Assembly: GCA_023622465.1 (NCBI GenBank)
Contig: JAMNZE010000123.1
Coordinates: forward strand, 1-30,756
From: UBA5500 sp023622465
GTDB taxonomy: Bacteria; Bacillota; UBA994; UBA5500
Direction: 5' to 3'
DNA length: 30,756 nucleotides
Shown: positions 14,133-21,981 of the stretch, in pieces
Layout: each line of letters opens with the position of its first letter
Numbering within the stretch: the stretch's first letter is position 1
Notes under the pieces: model-generated
Seen by the model: the letters and a program-made list of their open reading frames with translations, nothing else
Database searches by the model: none
What the model was told of the DNA's origin: nothing
Position numbers and translations under genes: made by a program

Positions 14133-14909
14133 ATGTTAGTTGATACCCATGCCCACTTAAGCGATAGTCGCCTGGCTTCCGAATTGGAACATTGGTTGCA
14201 GGAGGCACGGGCGGCGGAGGTGGGCTACATTGTCAATGTGGGCGCCGACTGGGAGAGCTCCCGGCTAGCAGTGGAGCAAGCTGCTGGCCACCGGGAGCTG
14301 GTGGCCGCCGTGGGGGTCCATCCCCACGAAGCCAAGCATTGGAATGCCCAGATGGAGGAAGATTTGATAGCTTTAGCCCAGCACCCCAAAGTGCGTGCCT
14401 ATGGAGAAATCGGCTTGGATTACTATTACGATCATTCGCCCCGGCCGTTGCAGCAAGAAGTGTTTAAAGCCCAACTGCAGATTGCTAAGGAGTTGGGGTT
14501 ACCGGTTATTGTGCATAATCGGGACGCCCATAAGGACGTGTTAACCATTTTGCAGCAATTCGCCCCCTTTGCTGCCGGCGGTGTTATGCACTGTTATTCG
14601 GGGAGTGCGGAAATGGTAGCCGACTTTCTAGAGCTAGGTTTCTATATTTCCTTTGCCGGGCCCATCACCTTCCGCAATGCCAAGAAACCAGCTTTAGCTG
14701 CCGTGCAGGTTCCCGATGATCGTTTGCTGGTGGAAACCGATTGCCCCTATTTGAGCCCCGAGCCCTACCGGGGTAAGCTCAACCACCCGGCCCGGGTGGC
14801 TCTGGTGGCGAAGCGTTTGGCCGAACTCAGGGGTGTGGATTACGCCACCCTGGTCCAGCAAACGACGGCCAATGCCATGCGGCTATTTAACTTAGAAAGA
14901 GGCGTTTAA
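14133..14909 (+). CDS. tatD: TatD-family metal-dependent hydrolase/DNase
   Basis: A 258-residue amidohydrolase-fold protein. Metal ligands are visible: DTHAHL at 4-9, GEIGLDYYYD (~92-101), VIVHNRDAH (~126-134), HCYSG (~151-155) and ETDCPYLSPEP (~203-213). TatD proteins are Mg-dependent 3'-5' exonucleases implicated in DNA repair and RNA quality control. The ATG is preceded by GAGGAGTGAGG. The metG-tatD-rsmA order is conserved in Firmicutes, although rnmV, often found between tatD and rsmA, is missing here. The exact substrate cannot be told from sequence. Confidence 0.93.
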   Translation: MLVDTHAHLSDSRLASELEHWLQEARAAEVGYIVNVGADWESSRLAVEQAAGHRELVAAVGVHPHEAKHWNAQMEEDLIALAQHPKVRAYGEIGLDYYYDHSPRPLQQEVFKAQLQIAKELGLPVIVHNRDAHKDVLTILQQFAPFAAGGVMHCYSGSAEMVADFLELGFYISFAGPITFRNAKKPALAAVQVPDDRLLVETDCPYLSPEPYRGKLNHPARVALVAKRLAELRGVDYATLVQQTTANAMRLFNLERGV

Positions 14910-14943
14910 ACTGAAGCTAACTGCGCCTACTGTTGTCAAAGAT

Positions 14944-15759
14944 TTGTTGGCCCGGTATGGTTTGCGTCCCAGTAAGGGGTTGGGACAAAATTTCCTGATT
15001 AACGAGCATTATCTGGAGCAGATAGTGGTCGCTGGGGAGCTGGAGCCCGAGGATTTGGTGCTGGAAATTGGTCCCGGCTTAGGTGTACTCACCCGGGAGC
15101 TGGCGTCGGCCGTCCGCCGGGTTATCGCCATCGAAAAGGACCGACATCTTGAACCCGTATTAAAGGAAGTGTTGCAAAGCCATCCCCAGGTGGAATTGGT
15201 GTTTCAAGACGCGCTGCAGATCGACTACCGTCGGTTGGTGGGAGATAAGCGGCCGGTTAAGGTAGTGGCCAACTTGCCCTATTATATTACGACGCCCTTA
15301 ATCACTTGCCTTTTGGAGTCGGAGATCCCCTGGGCGGGGCTAGTCTTTCTAGTACAGGCCGAAGTAGCTCAGCGGTTGCTGGCTGGCCCGGGCAGTAAAG
15401 AGTATGGGGTGCTCAGTGTCATGGTGGGCTGGGAGTATGAGGTGGCGATAGTGACGCGGGTGCCGCCTAAAGCCTTTTATCCAGCCCCGAAGGTGATGTC
15501 GACGGTGGTGAAGTTAACTCGGCGTCGCAACGACCCCCTGCCGGTAGATAGGGAGTGGCTGGGACAGGTGTTGCGGGCCGCCTTAGGTCAGCGACGCAAG
15601 ACACTACCTAACGCTCTCACCGGCGGCTTATCGTTAAGCAAAGAGCGGGTGGAGGCGGCCTTATCTCATTTAGGGCTAAACAAGGGCATCAGAGGGGAAA
15701 ACTTAACTCCAGAGGAGTTTATGTGGCTGGCAAGCCTATTGGCGGAGGAGGTGCGTTGA
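14944..15759 (+). CDS. rsmA: 16S rRNA dimethyladenosine transferase KsgA
   Basis: At least 271 residues; dimethylates two adjacent adenines in the 3'-terminal hairpin of 16S rRNA using S-adenosylmethionine. Motifs: SKGLGQNFLIN (~11-21), the SAM-binding EIGPGLGVLTREL (~41-53), IEKD, and catalytic VVANLPYYITTPL (~106-118). The start is uncertain. TTG at 14944 gives a sensible N-terminus but has no SD. An in-frame CTG at 14911, eight bases after AGAGG and next to the tatD stop, would add 11 residues (starting LKLTAPTVVKD) that resemble other Firmicute KsgA N-termini. An in-frame stop at 14893 limits the choice. Its stop overlaps the next ATG (TGATG). Confidence 0.95.
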   Translation: MLARYGLRPSKGLGQNFLINEHYLEQIVVAGELEPEDLVLEIGPGLGVLTRELASAVRRVIAIEKDRHLEPVLKEVLQSHPQVELVFQDALQIDYRRLVGDKRPVKVVANLPYYITTPLITCLLESEIPWAGLVFLVQAEVAQRLLAGPGSKEYGVLSVMVGWEYEVAIVTRVPPKAFYPAPKVMSTVVKLTRRRNDPLPVDREWLGQVLRAALGQRRKTLPNALTGGLSLSKERVEAALSHLGLNKGIRGENLTPEEFMWLASLLAEEVR

Positions 15760-16235
15760 TGCGGTTTTATAGCCCGTCTCAGGGCCAGCTGAGCGTTGAT
15801 GAAGTGATCCAGGCTCTGGCCGATTATGTGGCTGAACAGCCGGAGGCCAAATACAAATTGATCATCGGCACCGATTCACATACGAATGCCCAATCAACTC
15901 ACTTCGTTACAGCTATTGTGGCCCATCGGGTGGGCAAGGGCGGACGCTTTTTTGTCCGCCACGAACACCAGCGCCCCATAACCAGCCTGCGGCAGAAGCT
16001 AATGCATGAAACCGCCCTCAGTTTAGAAACTATATCCCGGCTGCAGGAGGAATTGTTGGCCCACGATTTGCTCCTTAACTACGACCTAGAGGTTCATGTG
16101 GATGCGGGTAAACGGGGTGCCACGCGGGAGTTGATACGGGATTTAGTGGGCCTAGTTATGAGCAGTGGTTTTACCGCCAAAGTGAAACCCGATGCTTTTG
16201 CCGCCAGTACAGTGGCCGATAGATTCACAAAGTAG
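15759..16235 (+). CDS. YkuK-like (DUF458) RNase H-fold protein
   Basis: A 158-residue protein starting MRFYSPSQGQLSVDEVIQAL. The ATG overlaps the rsmA stop and has GGAGGAGGTG before it; upstream in-frame codons lie inside rsmA. Likely RNase H-like acidic positions are IIGTDSHTN (~45-53) and VHVDAGKRG (~111-119); the C-terminal KVKPDAFAASTVADRFTK is conserved in this family. B. subtilis YkuK belongs here and its function is not established. No terminator follows; the veg promoters begin 12 nt later. Confidence 0.8.
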   Translation: MRFYSPSQGQLSVDEVIQALADYVAEQPEAKYKLIIGTDSHTNAQSTHFVTAIVAHRVGKGGRFFVRHEHQRPITSLRQKLMHETALSLETISRLQEELLAHDLLLNYDLEVHVDAGKRGATRELIRDLVGLVMSSGFTAKVKPDAFAASTVADRFTK

Positions 16236-16246
16236 AGAAGTCCGGC

Positions 16247-16276
16247 TTGACAGTATTTCAGGCATCCTGCTATAAT
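16247..16276 (+). promoter_or_regulatory. veg promoter P1 (consensus sigma-A)
   Basis: TTGACA (16247-16252), 18-nt spacer, TATAAT (16271-16276): both hexamers are perfect consensus. It is the upstream member of a tandem pair. Confidence 0.88.
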
Positions 16277-16287
16277 AATTGTTTTAT

Positions 16288-16316
16288 TTGACAGCTACCA
16301 CTTCTTGTGTTACAAT
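16288..16316 (+). promoter_or_regulatory. veg promoter P2 (extended -10 sigma-A)
   Basis: TTGACA (16288-16293), 17-nt spacer, TACAAT (16311-16316) with TGT upstream of the -10 (extended -10). The offset from P1 is 40-41 bp. The B. subtilis veg promoter is likewise very strong. Confidence 0.88.
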
Positions 16317-16354
16317 GGACAAGGTGATTAGTCCAAAGAGAGAGGTGGTTGTCT

Positions 16355-16627
16355 TTGGCGGCAAAGAATGCTCTAGCTGAGATTCGTCAGGATCTGGAGT
16401 CCCACATAGGGGAAAAAGTGTGGATAAAAGCAAACCGCGGCCGACGTAAGACTATCATCCGCGAAGGTATTTTGGAGAATACCTATCCCTACCACTTCCT
16501 GGTGAAACTGGATGCGCAAAAACATCCGGTTCGAGTCATTTCCGTCAGTTATGCCGATGTATTGACCCAGACTGTTGAGCTTTCCATTGGTAAGCCCGAC
16601 AGGCGTATGGTGCCTACGACCAATTAA
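16355..16627 (+). CDS. veg: Veg protein
   Basis: A 90-residue protein beginning (L)AAKNALAEIRQDLESHIGEKVWIKANRGRRK and containing ENTYPYHFLVKLD and SVSYADVLTQTVELS, the conserved Veg core. The start is a TTG five bases after AGAGGTGG; an in-frame TTG two codons earlier abuts the SD. Veg is a small, highly transcribed Firmicute protein. In B. subtilis it has been linked to biofilm gene expression and spore outgrowth, but its biochemistry is unclear. It is driven by tandem consensus promoters and closed by a terminator, so it is likely monocistronic. Confidence 0.95.
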   Translation: MAAKNALAEIRQDLESHIGEKVWIKANRGRRKTIIREGILENTYPYHFLVKLDAQKHPVRVISVSYADVLTQTVELSIGKPDRRMVPTTN

Positions 16628-16656
16628 AGATAAGATAAGAGGATAGAATTGTTCTG

Positions 16657-16691
16657 AAAACCCTTAGGTAGCGAGCCTGAGGGTTTTTTTT
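16657..16691 (+). terminator. Intrinsic terminator of veg
   Basis: AAAACCCTTAGG (16657-16668) pairs with CCTGAGGGTTTT (16676-16687), one T-G wobble, followed by more T. It isolates veg from the cyanophycin genes. Confidence 0.9.
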
Positions 16692-16760
16692 CGCATATTT
16701 TGCCGGTGGGCAGGGGATTCTAATTATGTTTACGGCAGAATTTACAGAGGAGTGGGTCTT

Positions 16761-17600
16761 TTGGCTAGCAATATTGGCCGTCTAGTTGTCATCGGCGGCG
16801 CAGAAGACAAGGAAGGCGACTGCCGTATTCTAAGAGAAGTGGTGAAGTTGGCCGGAGGTTACCAGGCCCGCCTCCTGGTGCTGACGGCGGCCACCTCCGA
16901 ACCCCAACGGGTGGGCAGCCTTTATAGGCAGGTTTTTTCCCGTTTGGGGGCGGCAGAGGTTGGTGTTTTAGACATCAGTGAACGCCTGCAGGCAGAAGAT
17001 CCCATGTTGATGCGGCTGGTGGACAACTGTAGTGGGGTATTTTTCACCGGCGGCGACCAATTGCGCATTACGAGCCTGATCGGTGGTACTGCTCTTTTTC
17101 ATGCTTTGGGTGCCGCCTATCGTCGGGGAGCGGTAATTGCTGGAACCAGTGCGGGTGCCTCGGTGATGAGCTCTACGATGATTATCGGTGGCGGTGAAGA
17201 TAAGGAACCGGTAGCTGGTGGCGTGAGGCTGGCACCGGGTTTAAATCTAATTTCCGACGTGGTCATCGATCAGCATTTTGCCCAGCGGGGCCGTCTGGGG
17301 CGCCTACTGGCCGCTGTGGCTCAAAACCCTTATGTCTTAGGTATCGGCATCGACGAGAATACGGCAATGGTGGTTGATGGCCCTGGATTCCGGGTAATCG
17401 GCAGCGGAACGGTTGCCATTTTAGACGGGCAGCATATAGCTTTTACTAACGTTTCTGAAGTGAGTCCTAAGGCCGCCCTGGCTTTAGCTGAAGTTAGGCT
17501 ACATGTGTTGGCTGAGGGGTATGTTTTCAACTTGCAGACCCGTCGCCCCGGACCTTATGCCGGAACTACCAATTGTAGGAATACTGAGGGAGGCAGCTAG
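16761..17600 (+). CDS. cphB: Cyanophycinase (peptidase S51 family)
   Basis: A 279-residue serine exopeptidase that degrades cyanophycin to beta-Asp-Arg dipeptides. It shows GRLVVIGGAEDKEGD at the N-terminus, FFTGGDQLRIT (~95-105), the nucleophile motif GTSAGASVMSSTMI (Ser near 130), DQHFAQRGRLGRL (~171-183) and GIGIDENTA (~194-202), all as in known CphB enzymes. The start is a TTG at 16761, eight bases after GAGGAG; the GTG at 16752 overlaps that SD. cphA begins two bases after the stop, so synthesis and breakdown enzymes form one unit. No isoaspartyl dipeptidase is in the window. A promoter was not convincingly seen. Confidence 0.95.
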   Translation: MASNIGRLVVIGGAEDKEGDCRILREVVKLAGGYQARLLVLTAATSEPQRVGSLYRQVFSRLGAAEVGVLDISERLQAEDPMLMRLVDNCSGVFFTGGDQLRITSLIGGTALFHALGAAYRRGAVIAGTSAGASVMSSTMIIGGGEDKEPVAGGVRLAPGLNLISDVVIDQHFAQRGRLGRLLAAVAQNPYVLGIGIDENTAMVVDGPGFRVIGSGTVAILDGQHIAFTNVSEVSPKAALALAEVRLHVLAEGYVFNLQTRRPGPYAGTTNCRNTEGGS

Positions 17601-17602
17601 TT

Positions 17603-20242
17603 GTGAAGAAGATCGAGTTGCGCATCTTTCCCGGGCGCAACGTGTATATCCATCGTCCGGCCGCCCTGTTGCTCCTAGACCTGGAGGAACTGGCCGGTAA
17701 GGAAAGTAGGGATATTCCCGGGTTTAACCGGGCGCTATTGCAACTTTTGCCGGGCCTTAAATATCATGGATGTGCCAGCGGTGGTAAGGACGGCTTTAGA
17801 CGACGTTTGCAAACCGGCACCTATTTGGGCCATGTTTTAGAGCATGTGCTCCTGGAATTGCAGGAACTCTTGGGGTTAAATGCCCGTTATGGCAAGACTC
17901 GCGGTACCAGCCAGTGGGGGGTCTATGAAGTCGTATTTGAGTGCCCCTGTGTGGAGATGGCTTCCATGCTGGTGGATGTGGGGCTGGAATTAATAGAGGC
18001 GCTGTTAGCCGGATACCCTTACGATCTAACCGGCGCCTTAGGTTGGCTACGAAAGCACCTGGCGGCTGTTGATTTAGGCCCCAGTAGCCGGGCCCTGTGG
18101 AAGGCGGCCCAGAAACGGGGCATTAGTGTGCGCCGCATCGGTGAAGGCAGTCTCATGCAGCTGGGTACCGGCTGCTTTCAGCGTCGCATTCAAGCCACCT
18201 TGACCGACCGGACCAGTTGCTTAGCCGCCGATGTGGCCGGAGATAAGGAGCTGACGAAAAGCATTCTGCGGGCGGCGGCTATTCCCGTTCCTCGAGGTCA
18301 AATTGTTTACTCCGATAGGGAGGCGGTGCGGGCTTGGCGAGAGTTGGGCTGTCCCGTGGTTATAAAGCCCTGCGATGGTAACCAGGGGCGGGGGGTTTCC
18401 CTTAACTTGAATAGCCCCCAGGAAATACTAATCGGCTTTGAGATTGCTGCCCGCTACAGCCCCCGGGTTTTGATAGAAGAATTCATCCCGGGCCGTCATT
18501 TTCGCCTTCTGGTGGTGGACGGCCAATTGGCCGCCGCCGCGGAGCGCATTCCGGCCCATGTGGTGGGTAACGGTTACGATAATATTGGGGCTCTAATTGA
18601 GCAGGTTAACAGCGACCCGCGCCGCGGCGAGGGCCATGAGAAACCGTTGACCAAGATTGTTGTTGACGACATCGTCCGCGCGGTTTTAGCACGGCAGGGC
18701 TATTCCTTGCAGAGCATCCCTGCCGCCGGCACCCTAGTTTGGTTGCGGGATAATGCTAATCTCAGCACCGGCGGTACGGCCGTGGATGTTACCCAGCAGG
18801 TTCATCCCCAGGTAGCCGCCACAGCCATACGGGCGGCACGCCTCGTTGGCTTAGATGTGGCGGGAGTCGATGTGGTCACCAGCGACATTGGCCTACCGCT
18901 GGAGGGTAAGGGAGCTATAATAGAAGTCAACGCGGCTCCTGGTATTCGTATGCATCATTACCCTGAGGCCGGTGTGGAGCGGGATGTGGCAGACCAAATT
19001 GTTGACAGCTTGTTCCCGCCCGGCACCCCCAGTGAAATACCTATCGTGGCTGTTACCGGTACCAATGGCAAGACTACCACCTGTCGTTTGTTGGCCCATG
19101 TTCTGCGCCAGTGTTATAACACCGTCGGCTTGACCAGCACCTCGGGTATTTATTACAATGACCAACTACTAGTAGCCGGTGATACCACCGGCCCTTGGAG
19201 CGCCGGGGTTGTGCTGGCCGATCCCCTGGTGGAGGTGGCGGTCCTGGAGTTGGCCCGGGGTGGTCTGCTAAGAGGTGGCTTGGCCTACGACACCTGCGAC
19301 GTGGCGGTGCTCACCAATATTACAGAGGATCATTTAGGTCAGGATAATTTAGATTCTCTAGAAGACCTAATGTGGGTAAAATCCTTAGTTCTGGAATCGG
19401 TAAAGCCTGGGGGGTATGCGGTTATCAATGCGGATGATGGCCCCAGTGTGGAGCTTTTGGCCCAGCAGAAAAGCAACGTCATCCTCTTCAGCCTACAGGC
19501 GGACAATTTGTCGGTCCGGCGTCATCTGGGGGCGGGGGGAAGAGCCGTGCTGGTGCGAGATGGGCAGATATGCTTGGCCGAAGGCGACCGCTTGGAACCC
19601 CTCCTGGCCGTCGATGCGGTCCCCATCACTTTTAATGGCCGTGCCAGCTATAACCTGGCCAACGCGCTGGCCGCCTGTGCCGCCCTATGGGCTTTGCAGG
19701 TGGAGCCCAACCTAATTGAGCAAGGATTGACCACCTTCTTGCCCAATGAAGAGCATAATCCGGGGCGCCAAAATCTGATTACTGTCGGAAAACAGCCGGT
19801 GCTCATCGACTACGCCCATAACGCGGCCAGCATTCAAGCTGTGGCCCGCTTAGCCCGTAGTTTGACCACGGGGCAAGTACTGGGTGTGATAGCGGCCCCT
19901 GGCAACCGGCGCAATTCTGTAATTTTCGCCGCTGGCGAAGCGGCTGGTCGGGGTTTTGATCGGCTCTTCATCAAGGAGGACCGGGATCGCCGGGGCCGGG
20001 CTCCGGGCGAGGTGGCAGAGATACTCAGGCAGGGGGCTTTAGCTGTCGGTATGAGCCCGGCGGCCATACAAGTCTGTCTGGAAGAGCGGACGGCCCTTTG
20101 GGCAGCCTTGGCCACAGCTCAGCCGGAGGACCTAATTGTGGTGCTCTATGAGGACTGGGAATATACAAACTCTCTTCTAGCCGAATTGGCCCAACAAGCG
20201 CCCCATGGACGCCAGGCCTATGCTATAGCCGGCAGTCTATAG
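17603..20242 (+). CDS. cphA: Cyanophycin synthetase
   Basis: An 879-residue three-domain ligase that builds the multi-L-arginyl-poly-L-aspartate reserve polymer with ATP. The N-terminal domain (~1-160) contains GHVLEHVLLELQ, with an HxxEH motif at H77/E80/H81. An ATP-grasp domain (~220-475) includes VVIKPCDGNQGRGV and IIEVNAAPGIRMHHYPEAG. The Mur-ligase-like domain starts at VAVTGTNGKTTT (P-loop ~486-493) and has LTNITEDHLGQDN, NPGRQNLI and VLIDYAHNAAS. The length fits CphA1. The GTG start has GAGGGAGG nine bases upstream. Cyanophycin is known from cyanobacteria and some heterotrophs, including clostridia. Confidence 0.96.
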   Translation: MKKIELRIFPGRNVYIHRPAALLLLDLEELAGKESRDIPGFNRALLQLLPGLKYHGCASGGKDGFRRRLQTGTYLGHVLEHVLLELQELLGLNARYGKTRGTSQWGVYEVVFECPCVEMASMLVDVGLELIEALLAGYPYDLTGALGWLRKHLAAVDLGPSSRALWKAAQKRGISVRRIGEGSLMQLGTGCFQRRIQATLTDRTSCLAADVAGDKELTKSILRAAAIPVPRGQIVYSDREAVRAWRELGCPVVIKPCDGNQGRGVSLNLNSPQEILIGFEIAARYSPRVLIEEFIPGRHFRLLVVDGQLAAAAERIPAHVVGNGYDNIGALIEQVNSDPRRGEGHEKPLTKIVVDDIVRAVLARQGYSLQSIPAAGTLVWLRDNANLSTGGTAVDVTQQVHPQVAATAIRAARLVGLDVAGVDVVTSDIGLPLEGKGAIIEVNAAPGIRMHHYPEAGVERDVADQIVDSLFPPGTPSEIPIVAVTGTNGKTTTCRLLAHVLRQCYNTVGLTSTSGIYYNDQLLVAGDTTGPWSAGVVLADPLVEVAVLELARGGLLRGGLAYDTCDVAVLTNITEDHLGQDNLDSLEDLMWVKSLVLESVKPGGYAVINADDGPSVELLAQQKSNVILFSLQADNLSVRRHLGAGGRAVLVRDGQICLAEGDRLEPLLAVDAVPITFNGRASYNLANALAACAALWALQVEPNLIEQGLTTFLPNEEHNPGRQNLITVGKQPVLIDYAHNAASIQAVARLARSLTTGQVLGVIAAPGNRRNSVIFAAGEAAGRGFDRLFIKEDRDRRGRAPGEVAEILRQGALAVGMSPAAIQVCLEERTALWAALATAQPEDLIVVLYEDWEYTNSLLAELAQQAPHGRQAYAIAGSL

Positions 20243-20273
20243 CACTCGTAAAAAACTAGGTGGGCGCCGGCGA

Positions 20274-20302
20274 CCCCCATGTATTAGAATAGGATGGGGG
20301 GT
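20274..20302 (+). promoter_or_regulatory. Hairpin covering the ispE ribosome-binding site
   Basis: CCCCCAT (20274-20280) is complementary to ATGGGGG (20294-20300), with a 13-nt loop. The G-run is the ispE SD (seven to eight bases before its ATG). Folding would hide the SD, so ispE translation might depend on ribosomes arriving from cphA or on another factor. The pairing is seen directly; regulation is inferred. Confidence 0.55.
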
Positions 20303-20309
20303 GTGTTAG

Positions 20310-21191
20310 ATGGCTATCGTAGAACTGGCCCCGGCCAAGGTCAATTTATGGCTGCGCGTGTTGGAGAAAATGCCCGATGGTTACCATCGGGTGGAGACGG
20401 TATTACAGACGATCTCATTGGTTGACACCTTGACTCTAGAGGCTAAACCCAAAGGGGGAATTTCTCTCACCTGTAGTGACCCCCGTTTGCCTTGTAACGA
20501 ACATAATTTGGCTTATAAAGCTGCTGCCCTGTTAGCCCCGGCGGCTCCCGGTAAAGGGGTGCATATTCATTTGGAAAAGCGGATTCCGTGGCGGGCGGGG
20601 CTGGGGGGTGGAAGTTCGGATGCGGCTGCCGTTTTACGGGGCCTCAATAAGCTCTGGGGGCTCAACTGGCCGCTCTCTAAGCTTGTGCCACTGGCCCAAA
20701 CCCTAGGTGCCGATGTGCCCTTCTTTTTGCGGGGTGGAACTGCCATCGGGCGGGGGCGGGGGGAGCAAATAGAAGAGCTGGCACTGCAGCCCGATTTAAC
20801 CCTGATTTTAATCCAGCCGCCCTTTGGTCTGTCCACGCCCCAAGTTTATTCCCAGTGGCAGCCGGGGAATGCGCCACCGGTGGGGGATTTGACCGCTCTG
20901 TTGCAGGCCCTCCAGCGATCGGATGGCGACGCTTTAGGCCAACTGTTGCATAATGATTTAGAAGAGCCGGCTTTTCATTTAGCACCGGAACTAGCGGCGG
21001 TAAAAAGGGGATTGTTACAGGCGGGCATCCCCTGTCTGCTTTCTGGTAGCGGAGCCTGCTTATTTGCCCTTGTTCCTAAAAGAGAAGGCGTTCCGGTTGT
21101 ACATTGCCTGCATAAAGTCCGTCAACAACTACCGGCCAGCTACCGGGCTTCTATAGTGCGTACTCATTTTCCACCAGATAAAGGGATGTAG
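20310..21191 (+). CDS. ispE: 4-diphosphocytidyl-2-C-methyl-D-erythritol kinase
   Basis: A 293-residue GHMP kinase of the non-mevalonate (MEP) isoprenoid pathway. It phosphorylates the 2-hydroxyl of CDP-methylerythritol. It shows the N-terminal APAKVNLWLRV (~7-17), DGYHRVETVLQ, the GHMP ATP motif PWRAGLGGGSSDAAAVLRGL (~92-111), and C-terminal CLLSGSGACLFALV (~242-255). The length is normal. It lies 67 nt after cphA, in the Firmicute position before a regulator and the spoVG-glmU block. The SD may be masked by a hairpin. Confidence 0.97.
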   Translation: MAIVELAPAKVNLWLRVLEKMPDGYHRVETVLQTISLVDTLTLEAKPKGGISLTCSDPRLPCNEHNLAYKAAALLAPAAPGKGVHIHLEKRIPWRAGLGGGSSDAAAVLRGLNKLWGLNWPLSKLVPLAQTLGADVPFFLRGGTAIGRGRGEQIEELALQPDLTLILIQPPFGLSTPQVYSQWQPGNAPPVGDLTALLQALQRSDGDALGQLLHNDLEEPAFHLAPELAAVKRGLLQAGIPCLLSGSGACLFALVPKREGVPVVHCLHKVRQQLPASYRASIVRTHFPPDKGM

Positions 21192-21272
21192 GGTTTATAC
21201 GGCGAATAAACAAAAACAGCGGCTTTTTTCATTTAGGTGGACGAGTATCGGCGCTTGTGGAAGGAGAGATTC

Positions 21273-21956
21273 ATGACGGAGCGGCTCATTCCAGTAAAGC
21301 TAGAAAACTATAAACCCTTGCGGGAGATTGTTTTTGAACATTTACGAGAAGCTATTCTTAAAGGCCAGTTGGCTCCCGGTGAACGGCTGATGGAAATGCA
21401 GTTGGCCGCCGAGATGGGAGTCAGTCGCACCCCGGTACGGGAAGCGATTCGCAAACTTGAGCTGGAAGACTTAGTAGTTATCATCCCCCGCCGTGGTGCC
21501 TACGTGGCCGGCTTAAGTATTAAAGATGTGGCTGAAACCTTTGAAATTCGTGCCGCGTTAGAAGCTTTAGCGGCATCGTTAGCAGCTGAGCGTATTACCC
21601 CCGAGGAGCTAGAAGAAATGGAGCGCATTTTAGCACGGGTTGGCGCTGCCGCTGAAGCCGATGATAGGCCCCAGCTGGTGGCGTTAGATGAGGAATTTCA
21701 TAACCTCCTGTATAAAGCAAGCCGTAACGAACGTTTGATGCAGATTCTCAGCAACCTTCGGGAACAAATTAAGCGTTTTCGCAGTACAACTCTGGCTGTG
21801 CCCGGCCGCGTGCCCGAGGTGCTGCAAGAGCATAGAAAGATTGCCGCAGCCATAGCTCAACAGGATGCGGAATTGGCGCATAAATCGGCCTTAGAGCACA
21901 TAGAGAATGCAGAGAACGCGCTTATGGATTGGCTGCGGCGGAAACAAGAATCCTAG
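21273..21956 (+). CDS. GntR-family (FadR/FCD) transcriptional regulator
   Basis: A 227-residue protein. The winged helix (~10-75) has LREAILKGQLAPGERL, MGVSRTPVREAIRKLELEDLV and PRRGAYVAGLS. The FCD ligand domain follows (~80-215), with likely metal-binding residues in ALDEEFHNLLY, EHRKIAAAI and SALEHIENAE. The ATG follows GGAAGGAGAGA; 12 upstream in-frame codons are rejected. Its effector is unknown. The slot between ispE and glmU holds purR in B. subtilis, but this is an unrelated family. Its end nearly abuts the next gene (25-nt gap), so the two are probably cotranscribed. Confidence 0.92.
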   Translation: MTERLIPVKLENYKPLREIVFEHLREAILKGQLAPGERLMEMQLAAEMGVSRTPVREAIRKLELEDLVVIIPRRGAYVAGLSIKDVAETFEIRAALEALAASLAAERITPEELEEMERILARVGAAAEADDRPQLVALDEEFHNLLYKASRNERLMQILSNLREQIKRFRSTTLAVPGRVPEVLQEHRKIAAAIAQQDAELAHKSALEHIENAENALMDWLRRKQES

Positions 21957-21981
21957 GTTGCGGGTGAGGGGGTGTTTGTCT

